Positions 44,287-52,729 of a DNA stretch of 64,000 nucleotides are shown here, in pieces. The position numbers and the translations under genes were made by a program. This stretch comes from Devosia sp. 66-14. Its GTDB lineage: Bacteria; Pseudomonadota; Alphaproteobacteria; Rhizobiales; Devosiaceae. The stretch lies in contig MKVB01000006.1 of the NCBI GenBank assembly GCA_001899085.1, positions 232,073-296,072 of the forward strand, written 5' to 3'. Below the pieces are notes generated by a model. It made no database searches, was not told where the DNA came from, and was given only the letters and a program-made list of their open reading frames with translations. Positions within the stretch are counted from its first letter, which is position 1, and each line of letters opens with the position of its first letter.

Positions 44287-44356
44287 GCTCGCCGGGCGGA
44301 CGAGCTGCGCTCGCCGTGGGCGGACGAGGCGAGCTCGCCGTGGGGTAACGAGCGCG
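44287..44356. repeat. Three tandem copies of a ~22-24 bp repeat
   Basis: Units GCTCGCCGGGCGGACGAG (44287), GCTCGCCGTGGGCGGACGAG (44309) and GCTCGCCGTGGGGTAACGAG (44333) follow each other in the 277-bp divergent gap between the YfgM-like and L,D-transpeptidase genes. No gene is convincing in that gap. Confidence 0.65.
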
Positions 44357-44443
44357 TGAGGGAGCAGATGCCAGCGACCAAATTAATCTCTGCGCAACGG
44401 CCTTGCGCCAAGCTTTCGCCAGCGCCAGTACGAGTCATTGAAG

Positions 44444-44863
44444 ATGTTCAGTCGCGTTTTACTTCTTCTCGCGTTCTTCGCCATTGCAACGCCCGCCGCC
44501 GCAGCCAACGTTTCCATCGTCATCGACCTCTCCGACCAGCACATGCGCGTATCGGTGGGCGGTGCGCCGAAATACAGCTTCGATGTTTCGACCGGCCGCA
44601 AGGGATATGCCACGCCCAAGGGCACCTATGGCGTGCAGCGGATGTACACCGAGTACTATTCCAGGAAATACGACTGGGCGCCGATGCCCTACTCGATCTT
44701 CTTTCGCGGTGGTTACGCCATCCACGGCACCTATGACACCAAACGCCTCGGCGGCGTCGCCTCGCATGGCTGCATTCGTCTGTCGCCCGAGAACGCGCGG
44801 CGGCTCTACAACCTGGTGCTGCAGCACGGCAGCGGCAATGTCAGCATCCGGGTGAAGGCCTAG
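44444..44863 (+). CDS. L,D-transpeptidase (YkuD domain)
   Basis: A 139-aa secreted enzyme that makes 3-3 peptidoglycan cross-links or anchors proteins to the wall. Signal peptide MFSRVLLLLAFFAIATPAAAA, then the YkuD domain: VIDLSDQHMRVSVGGAPKYSFDVSTGRKGYATPKG, His94 in YAIHGTYD and the catalytic SHGCIRLS with Cys110. ATG 44444 gives the signal peptide; a TTG 6 bases earlier is in frame. Short but complete for the family. Confidence 0.92.
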   Translation: MFSRVLLLLAFFAIATPAAAANVSIVIDLSDQHMRVSVGGAPKYSFDVSTGRKGYATPKGTYGVQRMYTEYYSRKYDWAPMPYSIFFRGGYAIHGTYDTKRLGGVASHGCIRLSPENARRLYNLVLQHGSGNVSIRVKA

Positions 44864-44871
44864 GGGGCCCT

Positions 44872-44905
44872 TCAAAAGTCTGCGGCTTTTCCCGAGGCGC
44901 TCTAA
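44872..44905. repeat. Dispersed palindromic repeat copy
   Basis: AAAAGTCTGCGGCTTTTCCC followed by GAGGCGCTCTAA, similar to the copy at 10874-10905. It lies in the 92-bp gap between the L,D-transpeptidase and deacetylase genes. Confidence 0.45.
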
Positions 44906-44955
44906 CTCGCGCCATAGAGGTCGGCTATGATGGCCGGCATCCATGGGGGACCTCC

Positions 44956-45678
44956 TTGCTGTACCGAGCCCTGCGCCTTGCAGTCTTTGCCGTTGCGCTG
45001 TCGAGCCTGCCCGCCCAGGCCGATACCCTGGTCGAGCCGCGCCTCCACATCACTCCCGGCGGGCCCCAGTCGCCACAGGTGGCGTTGACGCTGGACGCCT
45101 GCTCGGGCGCGATCGACCACCGCATCCTCGACGTGCTGGTGGCCAGGGCGATCCCGGCGACGATCTTCGTCACCGGTCGCTGGCTGCGGCGCAACCCGGA
45201 GACGGTGCAGCTGTTGCTCCAGCATCCCGACCTGTTCGAGCTCGAGGACCACGGCCTGAACCATGTGCCGGCGGTTATCGGCACGCAGAAGCCCTATGGC
45301 ATCACCCCTGCCGGCACCGCGGCGGCGGTGGCGGCGGAGATCGAGGGCGGCGCGCTGAGCATCGGCAAGGCCGGCGGCCCGGCGCCGCGTTGGTACCGCG
45401 GCGCCACCGCGCTCTACAGCCAGGATGCGCTCAAACTGATCCACAAGCTGGGCTATCGCACCGCCGGCTTCTCGCTCAACGCCGACCTCGGCGCCAGCGT
45501 CTCGGCGTCAGTGGCCGCAGCCCGGATCGGCAGAGCGCAGGACGGCGACGTGATCATCGCCCATATCAACCAACCCAGGCGGGCGGCCGGAGCCGGCGTG
45601 GCGCTCGGCGTCGAGGACCTGCTGTCCCGCGGCTATCGCTTCGTCCGGCTGGCCGATGTCGCTGAACTCGACGACTGA
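44956..45678 (+). CDS. Polysaccharide deacetylase family protein
   Basis: A 240-aa probably exported NodB-fold protein. An N-terminal hydrophobic stretch (ALRLAVFAVALSSLPAQA) acts as signal peptide. The metal triad is visible: Asp in VALTLDACSG (about 47) and the H-x3-H of EDHGLNHVPA (about 98-102). YRGATALYSQDALKLIHKLGYRTAGFSLN and DGDVIIAHINQPRRA complete the fold. TTG 44956 is the start, with GGGGGA at 44946-44951. Substrate could be peptidoglycan or an exopolysaccharide; not determinable here. Confidence 0.85.
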   Translation: MLYRALRLAVFAVALSSLPAQADTLVEPRLHITPGGPQSPQVALTLDACSGAIDHRILDVLVARAIPATIFVTGRWLRRNPETVQLLLQHPDLFELEDHGLNHVPAVIGTQKPYGITPAGTAAAVAAEIEGGALSIGKAGGPAPRWYRGATALYSQDALKLIHKLGYRTAGFSLNADLGASVSASVAAARIGRAQDGDVIIAHINQPRRAAGAGVALGVEDLLSRGYRFVRLADVAELDD

Positions 45679-45731
45679 CGGGCGCCGAGCCAGTCTGCGG
45701 CTCCCGCCAACTCTCCCAGGCGCCTGACGTC

Positions 45732-45773
45732 GAAACGCCGGCCGCCCTCTGTGAAACGTCGGTCGCCCTCAGT
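45732..45773. repeat. Two tandem 21-bp repeats
   Basis: Copies at 45732-45752 and 45753-45773, both of the form GAAACGyCGGyCGCCCTCwGT with 3 differences. The second ends on the stop codon of the ybaN-like gene. Function unknown. Confidence 0.7.
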
Positions 45774-46174
45774 CATTGCGACGGATTCGGTCGCGACAGG
45801 ACGTACCAGGCGCAGGCGCCGAAGACCGCAAGGACGAACAGCGCGAGCGGCAGGTCCGGGCGGGCGCCGATCAGGAACAGCACGTAGCCCAGCACCATGC
45901 CGGCCGTGGCCAGCGTCTTGCCACGCCGCGAGATCGCGCCTTCGGCGCGCCAGGCCTTGATGGTGGGGCCGAAGCTCTTGTGATTGAGCAGCCAGTCTTC
46001 GATGCGGCGATTGGAGCGGGCAAAGCAGCCGGCCGCGAGAATGACGAAGATGGTCGTCGGCATCAGCGGCAGGAACGCGCCGATAATGCCGAGCGCCAGC
46101 AGGACGAAGCCGGCGACGAGGTAGCCGAGGCGTACCATGCCGGCCGAAACACCATTCGGGCGATCCTGCTTCAT
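45773..46174 (-). CDS. YbaN/DUF454 family inner-membrane protein
   Basis: A 133-aa small membrane protein of the DUF454 (YbaN) family. Signature region: GYLVAGFVLLALGIIGAFLPLMPTTIFVILAAGCFARSN, then RRIEDWLLNHKSFGPTIKAW, and two more membrane segments at about 88-107 and 110-127. Function unknown; often near haem or metabolic genes. ATG 46174. It follows the fucosidase gene by 7 bp on the same strand, suggesting one transcript guaA-fucosidase-ybaN. Confidence 0.85.
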   Translation of the reverse strand: MKQDRPNGVSAGMVRLGYLVAGFVLLALGIIGAFLPLMPTTIFVILAAGCFARSNRRIEDWLLNHKSFGPTIKAWRAEGAISRRGKTLATAGMVLGYVLFLIGARPDLPLALFVLAVFGACAWYVLSRPNPSQ

Positions 46175-46181
46175 CAGATCA

Positions 46182-47588
46182 TCACCCGACCACCCCGGCG
46201 CTGATGACCCGGTTGCTCAGCCGCGCCCGACCGCGAGCAGCAGTGACCGACAGCCTGACGGCTGTCGTCTCCACCGGCGAGAAATGGAGGATGCGGCGAT
46301 AGCCCACCGAGGCGCATTCCGCCAGCGCAAGCCACCGACCATCGGCGGCCTGGGCTTCCACCGTCAGCTGTTCGACCTGCTGGCCCAGCGCAATGTCTTC
46401 CTCGACGATCACGGCACCGACCCGCCTCGTTTCCGGCCACGACAGAACGAGGCTGCCGCCATTGGCGTCGATGATCCAGGCGCCTTCCTGGTCCAGCGCA
46501 CCGGCAGGCGACAGATCGGCGGTTGCGGCGATATCGGCGCCATAAAGCTCGGCGATGCGCTTTCCCAGCTGTGACAAGACAAGCCGATCCGGCGCGGACA
46601 CCAAGCCGGCGCGGTCGGGCGGCACGTTGAGCAGGAACGTCGCGTTGCCCCCCACTGACGCACAGTAGATGTCGAACAGTTCGTCGGCGGAGCGGACCTC
46701 GGCATCTTCCTTGGCGTGGTGGAACCAGCCCGGCCGGATCGAAGTGTTCACCTCTGCGGGATACCAGACGAGCCGATCGCTCGAGGCGGTGATGGTTGCC
46801 CGGCTCCCCAGGTCCTGTTCGTCCGAGCGCACCATGCGGGAGAACTTGCCGTCGTCGACCTGCTGCGAATTGGAGGCGGTCCGTTCGGCGTCGAGCAGCG
46901 CAGCGGGAACGACGCTCCACTCATCGGGCCGGGTATGGCCGGCCTCGTTGCCGCACCAGCGCACGTCGGGGCCGCAGACGCTGATCACGGCGTCGGGCTG
47001 CAACTCTCGCACCACGGCAAAGTAGCGGTCCCAATCGTAATATTGCTTCCTGCCGGCCGCGCCTTCGCCATTGGCGCCGTCGAACCAGACCGAAAAGATC
47101 GGGCCATAACCCGAGAGCAGTTCCCGCAATTGCGCGACGAAAAAGTCGTCGTAGCCAACCCCGGTGCCGTAGGCGGGCTCCGTGCGGTCCCATGGGGAGA
47201 GATAGACGCCGAACTTCATGCCGCGACGCGCGCAGGCCGCCGAGACCTCGGCGACAAGGTCACCACGACCGCCTCGCCATGGGCTGGACGCCACCGAGTG
47301 CCGGGTCACCGCGCTCGGCCACAGGCAGAACCCGTCATGGTGCTTGCAGGTGAGGATCAGGCCGCGCATGCCGGCAGAGGCGAGGCTCTCCACCCACTGG
47401 TCCGCATCGAGGTGCGCCGGATCGAACAGAGCCGGGTCCTCGTGCCCGAGGCCCCATTCCCGATCGGTCATGGTGTTCATGCCGAAATGGATGAAGCCGT
47501 AGAACTCGAGCTGCTGCCAGGCCAGCTGCCGCGGCGATGGCCGGACGGCAGAAGCCTCGGCGATACGGCTGACCGAGCTCACTCCCAC
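46182..47588 (-). CDS. GH29 alpha-L-fucosidase
   Basis: A 468-aa glycoside hydrolase of family 29 that removes alpha-L-fucose. The N-domain has [49 protein letters not shown] and the nucleophile region [13 protein letters not shown]; a beta-sandwich domain forms the C-terminal third. There is no signal peptide, so it is probably cytosolic and acts on imported fucosides. GTG 47588 overlaps guaA by 10 bp; GTG 47582 (4-bp GTGA overlap) is equally plausible. An accessory sugar gene behind guaA is unusual. Confidence 0.9.
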   Translation of the reverse strand: MGVSSVSRIAEASAVRPSPRQLAWQQLEFYGFIHFGMNTMTDREWGLGHEDPALFDPAHLDADQWVESLASAGMRGLILTCKHHDGFCLWPSAVTRHSVASSPWRGGRGDLVAEVSAACARRGMKFGVYLSPWDRTEPAYGTGVGYDDFFVAQLRELLSGYGPIFSVWFDGANGEGAAGRKQYYDWDRYFAVVRELQPDAVISVCGPDVRWCGNEAGHTRPDEWSVVPAALLDAERTASNSQQVDDGKFSRMVRSDEQDLGSRATITASSDRLVWYPAEVNTSIRPGWFHHAKEDAEVRSADELFDIYCASVGGNATFLLNVPPDRAGLVSAPDRLVLSQLGKRIAELYGADIAATADLSPAGALDQEGAWIIDANGGSLVLSWPETRRVGAVIVEEDIALGQQVEQLTVEAQAADGRWLALAECASVGYRRILHFSPVETTAVRLSVTAARGRARLSNRVISAGVVG

Positions 47589-49147
47589 TCGATGGTGCCG
47601 GGCGGCTTCGACGTCACGTCGTAGACCACCCGGTTGATGCCGCGCACCTCGTTGATGATGCGGGTGGCGGCGCGGCCGAGGAAGTTCATGTCGTAGGGGA
47701 AGAAATCCGCGGTCATGCCATCGACCGAGGTCACAGCGCGCAGCGCGCAGACGAACTCGTAGGTGCGGCCATCGCCCATGACGCCCACGGTCTGCACCGG
47801 CAGCAGCACGGCGAAGGCCTGCCAGATCTTGTCGTAGAGCCCGGCCTTCCTGATCTCGTCGAGATAGATGGCATCGGCACGGCGGAGGATATCGAGCTTC
47901 TCGCGGGTCACGCCGCCCGGCAGGCGGATGGCGAGGCCGGGTCCGGGGAACGGATGGCGACCGACAAAGCGATCCGGCAGGCCGAGTTCGCGGCCGAGCG
48001 CCCGGACCTCGTCCTTGAACAGCTCGCGCAGCGGCTCGACCAGTTGCATGTTCATGCGATCCGGCAGGCCGCCGACATTGTGGTGCGACTTGATGGTGAC
48101 CGAGGGGCCGCCCGAGAAGCTGACGCTTTCGATGACATCGGGGTAGAGCGTGCCTTGGGCGAGGAACTGCGCCCCGCCGAGCTTTTTGGCTTCCTCCTCG
48201 AACACCTCGATGAACAGCCGGCCGATGGTCTTGCGCTTGGTCTCGGGGTCCGCCTCGCCCTCGAGCGCGCCGATGAACTTGTCCGCGGCATCCACGTGGA
48301 CCAGCGGGATGTTGTAGTGATCGCGGAACATCGAGACGACTTCGTCGGCCTCGTTCATCCGCATCAGGCCGTGGTCGACGAACACGCAGGTCAGCTGGTC
48401 GCCGATGGCTTCGTGGATCAGGATCGCGGCGACCGAACTGTCGACGCCGCCGGACAGGGCGCAGATCACCCTGCCCTTGCCGACCTGGGCGCGGATCTTG
48501 TCGATGGCGCGCTGGCGATAGGCCGACATGGTCCAGTCGGACTTGAGCCCGACGATGTTGTGCACGAAGGATTGCAGCAGCTTGCCGCCATCCGGCGTGT
48601 GCACCACCTCGGGGTGGAACATGGTGGTGTAGTAGCGCTTGCGCTCATTGACGGCGATGGCGAAGGGGGCGTTCTCGGAGGTGCCGACAACGGTGAACCC
48701 CTCGGGCAGCTCGGTGACGCGGTCGCCGTGGCTCATCCAGACCGGATAGCGTCCGCCGACCTTCCAGAAGCCGTCGAACAGCGGGCTCTGTTCCCTGATT
48801 TCGACATCGGCCCGGCCGAATTCGCGGGCGTGACCGCCCTCGACCTTGCCGCCCTGCTGCAGCGCCAGGGTTTGCTGGCCGTAACAGATGGCGAGGATCG
48901 GCACGCCCGAGTCGAAGACCTCCTGCGGGGCGCGAGGGCTGCCTTCGTCGGTCACCGAGGCGGGGCCACCCGAGAAGATCACTCCTTGCGGCTTCAGCCG
49001 GGCGAACGCCTCGGCGGCGCTCTGGAACGGGTGAATTTCGCAATAGACGCCGGTCTCGCGCAGGCGGCGCGCGATCAGCTGGGTCACCTGGGACCCAAAA
49101 TCGATGATGAGAATGGACTCGGCGGGGGCGGCGGCGATGTCTGTCAT
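47579..49147 (-). CDS. guaA: GMP synthase (glutamine-hydrolysing)
   Basis: Amidates XMP to GMP. The 522-aa product has a class I glutamine amidotransferase domain with Cys88 in AICYGQQ and the HPEVVH histidine, an ATP pyrophosphatase domain with the P-loop [10 protein letters not shown], and the C-terminal dimerisation domain ending PPGTIEWE. Length is standard. ATG 49147. It is followed by the fucosidase and ybaN-like genes; guaB, its pathway partner, is about 9 kb away on the same strand. Confidence 0.97.
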   Translation of the reverse strand: MTDIAAAPAESILIIDFGSQVTQLIARRLRETGVYCEIHPFQSAAEAFARLKPQGVIFSGGPASVTDEGSPRAPQEVFDSGVPILAICYGQQTLALQQGGKVEGGHAREFGRADVEIREQSPLFDGFWKVGGRYPVWMSHGDRVTELPEGFTVVGTSENAPFAIAVNERKRYYTTMFHPEVVHTPDGGKLLQSFVHNIVGLKSDWTMSAYRQRAIDKIRAQVGKGRVICALSGGVDSSVAAILIHEAIGDQLTCVFVDHGLMRMNEADEVVSMFRDHYNIPLVHVDAADKFIGALEGEADPETKRKTIGRLFIEVFEEEAKKLGGAQFLAQGTLYPDVIESVSFSGGPSVTIKSHHNVGGLPDRMNMQLVEPLRELFKDEVRALGRELGLPDRFVGRHPFPGPGLAIRLPGGVTREKLDILRRADAIYLDEIRKAGLYDKIWQAFAVLLPVQTVGVMGDGRTYEFVCALRAVTSVDGMTADFFPYDMNFLGRAATRIINEVRGINRVVYDVTSKPPGTIEWE

Positions 49148-49185
49148 GCGCGGGAAATAAAGCCCGGCCGGGGATTGTGCAAGCC

Positions 49186-49890
49186 TTACGCGGGTTGGTT
49201 GATCGGCGCCTGATCGTTCGAGCGGGTCAGCTTGCCGGCGAGGTTCTTGTTGAGCGCCGATTCGAGGGTGCGCCGCAGCTGCGCGTCATTGCCGATGGCT
49301 GCGGTCAGCTTGGCCTGATCGAACACCAGAGCGCGGGTCCGCTTGACCACCGTGGCGGTCGCACTGGCCGGATTGCCGGAGAGAAAACTCAGCTCGCCGA
49401 TGTAGTCGCCCGGGCCACAGATGGCGACGACACGGTCGGCATGCTCCACTTTGACGATGCCGTCGGCGATGTAGACCAGCTGCGGCACCGCCTCCCCCTC
49501 ATTGGTCAGGGTCTTGCCCGGCTCCAGCCGCTCCAGGTCGGCCAGGTCGAGCAGGCGCTTGATGGCGCTGCGATCGACGGTGTCGGGCATGTTGTCGGCG
49601 AAGTGCTGGTGCTCCTCGTCGAAGCGATGGTGGTACTCGTAGTACCAGATGATCAGCAGCTGGACGACGTTGACGAGTACGAAGATCGTCTCCCACAGCA
49701 CGCTTACCGGATCGAGCACGAAGAACGCCCGATAGACGATCTTGGCGAGGCCCGAAGCCACGGCAAGGATGCGCAGGGTCACCATGCGACGCATCAGCAT
49801 CGAGGCGATCAGCAGGAAATAGGTGAAATGGCCGAACAGGATGACGGGGTCGGAGAGACCCCGCAGCAGTTCGTCAAGCAAGCTCGTCAT
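49186..49890 (-). CDS. Three-helix membrane protein with a cNMP-binding-like domain (Popeye-like layout)
   Basis: A 234-aa protein with three membrane segments (about 14-32, 36-54, 62-83) followed by one cyclic-nucleotide-binding-type domain (about 105-225: [49 protein letters not shown]). This is the domain order of Popeye proteins. The phosphate-binding cassette lacks the usual Arg: it reads PASAT with Ala175, where the neighbouring cNMP protein has PRSAT. It may bind a different ligand or none. ATG 49890. Ends 38 bp from guaA; same strand as the next cNMP gene. Confidence 0.8.
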   Translation of the reverse strand: MTSLLDELLRGLSDPVILFGHFTYFLLIASMLMRRMVTLRILAVASGLAKIVYRAFFVLDPVSVLWETIFVLVNVVQLLIIWYYEYHHRFDEEHQHFADNMPDTVDRSAIKRLLDLADLERLEPGKTLTNEGEAVPQLVYIADGIVKVEHADRVVAICGPGDYIGELSFLSGNPASATATVVKRTRALVFDQAKLTAAIGNDAQLRRTLESALNKNLAGKLTRSNDQAPINQPA

Positions 49891-49921
49891 CTACTCGATC
49901 CCAGAACCATGCCGGCGGATT

Positions 49922-50299
49922 TCAATCACCGGGCAGAGCCTCATTCGCCCGGCGCAGCCGCTCAACCAGAACGCGCATGACGCTGAGGCCGAAATACGGG
50001 GCCTCGCTGATCATGAACAGGAACTGCTTCTCGCTCACCGGAGTCACCACGCAATCGGTGTCGGCCAATACGGTGGCGCTGCGCGGGCCGGCGTCGATCA
50101 GGGCCATCTCGCCAAACACTTCGCCCTCGCCCAAAGTGTCGAGGGTGCGATTGCCCAGGCGTACCTGTACTTTGCCTTTGCGGATGACGAAGAACTCGTG
50201 CGCGCTGTCACCAGCGTTGAAGATCACCTGCCCCGCCAAGAAACTCCGTGTCTCGTCGTTCGCCCGATCCAGTAAACCGAAATCCGTGAACATGTTCAT
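49922..50299 (-). CDS. Small stand-alone cyclic nucleotide-binding domain protein
   Basis: A 125-aa protein that is almost only a cNMP-binding domain: GQVIFNAGDSAHEFFVIRKGKVQVRLGNRTLDTLGEGEVFGEMALIDAGPRSATV, with the phosphate-binding Arg73 and Glu64 present. It has no HTH, so it is not a Crp-type regulator; it may be a soluble sensor or partner. ATG 50299 is favoured (GGGGTGG upstream); ATG 50314 would add five residues. It is 31 bp from the membrane cNMP gene and divergent from the STAS gene. Confidence 0.85.
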   Translation of the reverse strand: MNMFTDFGLLDRANDETRSFLAGQVIFNAGDSAHEFFVIRKGKVQVRLGNRTLDTLGEGEVFGEMALIDAGPRSATVLADTDCVVTPVSEKQFLFMISEAPYFGLSVMRVLVERLRRANEALPGD

Positions 50300-50314
50300 G
50301 CCGGCCACCCCCAT

Positions 50315-50483
50315 TGCCAGTCATGCGGTTCGCATGCCGCCCCCATCGATTTCAACGACGGAAACTGGCACTGTCACAGAACTGGTCGTCGAACTGTCAT
50401 CTGACCGTTACATTTCCCTGTCCATAAACAGTATTCGTCCGGCCGGCGGGGCGTTTGCCGGTGCAGAGCAAGGGAGCACTGGT
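50315..50483. promoter_or_regulatory. Divergent promoter region of the signalling cluster
   Basis: Contains repeated ACTG-type words: AACTGG at 50363-50368 and 50380-50385, ACTGTCA at 50370-50376 and 50393-50399, and CTGT-N6-ACAG at 50419-50432. They may be binding sites for an unidentified regulator. AAGGGAG lies before the STAS start. Confidence 0.35.
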
Positions 50484-50822
50484 ATGGAATGGAAGGTCGT
50501 CGACGCCGGTAACGGCATTACCCTCGTCGAACTGAGCGGACGCATGGACGTCGCCGGCGCGCTGCTGGTCGATCCGGCCTTTGCCGAAGTCGCCCGCGAC
50601 AACACAAGCGTCATCGTCGATCTCGCCAAGGTAGATTTCCTCGCCTCGCTCGGCATCCGCACGCTGGTCAGTGCGTGCAAGACGCTGCGCGCCAAGAATG
50701 GCGGCATGGTGCTGCTGACCCCGCAACCCAATGTCGAGCAGGTCCTGCGCTCGAGCGGCATCGATACGATCATCCCGATCGTGATGACGCGCGAAGAGGC
50801 AGAGGCCGGCGTGCTGGCCTGA
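50484..50822 (+). CDS. STAS-domain anti-anti-sigma factor-like protein
   Basis: A 112-aa single STAS domain, as in RsbV/SpoIIAA-type antagonists. Visible: GITLVELSGRMDVAGA, then VIVDLAKVDFLASLGIRTLVSACK with the phosphorylatable Ser55, and a last strand-helix. In the family, the unphosphorylated form binds the kinase/anti-sigma partner. It is followed after 2 bp by a HATPase protein and then by a SpoIIE-type phosphatase, a complete partner-switching set. ATG 50484 follows AAGGGAG. Confidence 0.92.
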   Translation: MEWKVVDAGNGITLVELSGRMDVAGALLVDPAFAEVARDNTSVIVDLAKVDFLASLGIRTLVSACKTLRAKNGGMVLLTPQPNVEQVLRSSGIDTIIPIVMTREEAEAGVLA

Positions 50823-50824
50823 CG

Positions 50825-51280
50825 ATGAGCGCCACGCAGCCGCACCGCGCGCAGTTTCCCGGCACCATCGACGGTGCCGTGACGGCGTCGAGCTGGCTGC
50901 ATGGCGTGGCTGAGCGCGAGGCTCTGCCCGGCAAGCTGGTGTTCGCGCTCGAGGTCTGCCTCGAGGAACTCTTCACCAACGTGGTTCGCCATGGCGGCCG
51001 CGGTCGCGACGCGGCGCCACTCTCGGTCGATGTCGGCCTGTCGGTCGAGGGCAACGACGTCGCGATGTATATCGAAGACAACGGCAAGTCGTTCGACGTG
51101 TCGCAGGCCCCGGCCCGGCCGATCCGCCGCCCGCTCGAAGAAGTCATGCCGGGCGGCCTGGGCATGCAACTGATCCGCAGCTTCAGCAAGGAGCTGCTGT
51201 ACGAGTCACGACCCGACGGCAACCGGGTCATCCTGAAGTTCTTGCGGCAGGAACAAGCGGGGTCTACAGCGGGAGCTTGA
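50825..51280 (+). CDS. RsbW/SpoIIAB-like ATP-binding (HATPase_c) protein
   Basis: A 151-aa GHKL ATPase of the anti-sigma/serine kinase type: EVCLEELFTNVVRHGG (N box with Asn52), AMYIEDNGKSFDVS (G1 box) and GGLGMQLIRSFSKELLYE (G2 box). Such proteins phosphorylate the STAS partner and sequester a target. No sigma factor is encoded nearby, so the sequestered partner here is unknown. ATG 50825 is 2 bp after the STAS stop. Could act without kinase activity. Confidence 0.9.
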   Translation: MSATQPHRAQFPGTIDGAVTASSWLHGVAEREALPGKLVFALEVCLEELFTNVVRHGGRGRDAAPLSVDVGLSVEGNDVAMYIEDNGKSFDVSQAPARPIRRPLEEVMPGGLGMQLIRSFSKELLYESRPDGNRVILKFLRQEQAGSTAGA

Positions 51281-51292
51281 CACGAGACTGTC

Positions 51293-52609
51293 ATGAGCCC
51301 TGCCGACCGCGCGATGAACCGCTACACCCTGACGAGGACCGCCGACGTCGGCATCGGCGCCCTCGATGCTTTGCTGCGCCGGCGGACGCCGGTTCGGTAC
51401 GCGCCCGGCGAGGTGCTGGTCCGCCAGGGCGAGATCAGCGAGTTCGCCTATTTCGTGGCCGAGGGATCGGTCGCGGTCTACGCCGAGTCGGATTACGAGC
51501 GGGTGCAACTCGCCGCGCTCGACGCGCCGCGACTGATCGGCGAGTTGGGCGTGCTCGCCGGTTACCCGCGCACGGCCACGATCGAGGCGACCACGCCGCT
51601 CATGGTCTACCGGCTCACCGGCGAGGAACTGACCGAGGTCGGGCGGCAGGCACCGGAGTTTCTGTTCTCGGTGATCAGCCAGTTGGGCCGACAGCTCGAC
51701 GGCATGAACCGGGCGCTCAGCCTTTACGGCAACGCGCTTTCGGCGCTCGAGCGGCGCGAGTTCGACTCGCGCATTCTCGACGAACTGGCGCACCCCTCAC
51801 CGCAACTGGTGACCTTCGCCAACACCTTCAAGCGTTTTGCCGAGCAGATCGTCGACAAGCGCCGGCAGAGCGATGAACTGGCCAGCGCCGCGATCATCCA
51901 GCGCTCGTTCCTGCCGCGTCCCGAACTGCTGAGGCCGGTGGAAGGGCGGGTCGAGCTCAGCGCTTCCATGCGACCGGCCCGCGACGTGGGGGGCGACTTC
52001 TACGACTATTTCATGCTCGGTCGGCACAAGCTCGCCATCGCTATCGGCGACGTGTGTGGCAAGGGGATCCCCGCGAGCCTCTTCATGTCGGTGGCGATCA
52101 CCACGCTGAGAAGCGCAGCTGCCGAGGAGAAGACCATCGAGGCGACGCTCGCGCGTATCAACACCAGCCTTTGCCGAGACAATGACGCTTCGATGTTCGC
52201 CACCCTGTTCTTCGCCGTACTGGACACCCGGACCGGAGAACTCGAGTACGGCAATTGCGGGCACAACGCGCCCTATGTGCTCTCTGCCGGCGGGCGGCAA
52301 AGCCTGCCGACGACCGGTATTCCGGTGGGGCTGATCGATGGACGATCCGCCAAGGTCGGGCGCCTCAGGCTCTCGCCGGGCGACCTGCTGGTGACCTTTA
52401 CCGACGGCGTTACCGAAGCGATGGACCCGCGGCAGGAGCAGTTCGGCAACCAGCGGTTCGAGGCGCTGCTTGACGCCGCCGCCGGTGCCCGACCGGCGGA
52501 CCTTCTCCCCTCGATCCTCGGTGCAGTGGACGACTTCGCCGCAGGCGAAGAGCAGGCCGACGACATCACCTGCCTGGCGCTGCGGCTGATGCAGGCGCCG
52601 CGCGACTGA
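51293..52609 (+). CDS. SpoIIE-type PP2C phosphatase with an N-terminal cNMP-binding domain
   Basis: A 438-aa signalling phosphatase. Residues about 30-140 form a cNMP-binding domain with intact phosphate-binding cassette (LIGELGVLAGYPRTAT, Arg93), then a coiled-coil linker (about 150-205, QIVDKRRQSDELASAAIIQRSF) and a SpoIIE/PP2C domain (about 215-435) with metal-binding Asp in RDVGGDFYDY and IAIGDVCGKG, FTDGVTEAM and the final ADDIT. It presumably dephosphorylates the STAS protein 470 bp upstream when the nucleotide signal changes. ATG 51293. Confidence 0.92.
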   Translation: MSPADRAMNRYTLTRTADVGIGALDALLRRRTPVRYAPGEVLVRQGEISEFAYFVAEGSVAVYAESDYERVQLAALDAPRLIGELGVLAGYPRTATIEATTPLMVYRLTGEELTEVGRQAPEFLFSVISQLGRQLDGMNRALSLYGNALSALERREFDSRILDELAHPSPQLVTFANTFKRFAEQIVDKRRQSDELASAAIIQRSFLPRPELLRPVEGRVELSASMRPARDVGGDFYDYFMLGRHKLAIAIGDVCGKGIPASLFMSVAITTLRSAAAEEKTIEATLARINTSLCRDNDASMFATLFFAVLDTRTGELEYGNCGHNAPYVLSAGGRQSLPTTGIPVGLIDGRSAKVGRLRLSPGDLLVTFTDGVTEAMDPRQEQFGNQRFEALLDAAAGARPADLLPSILGAVDDFAAGEEQADDITCLALRLMQAPRD

Positions 52610-52729
52610 GGATCGCCAGCACCTCGGCGATGTCACGCATGGGGTTGCGTCAGGCACCGTCCGGATGCCAAATGAAATCGATTGCACGATGAACCGCACG
52701 GCAGATGCGGCGTGCCGGCGAGGGGAGCA

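Noticed and set aside
43348-44736. Plus-strand frame through the tandem-repeat region and into the L,D-transpeptidase gene
   Set aside because: Overlaps two confident genes in other frames; no ribosome site or family likeness.
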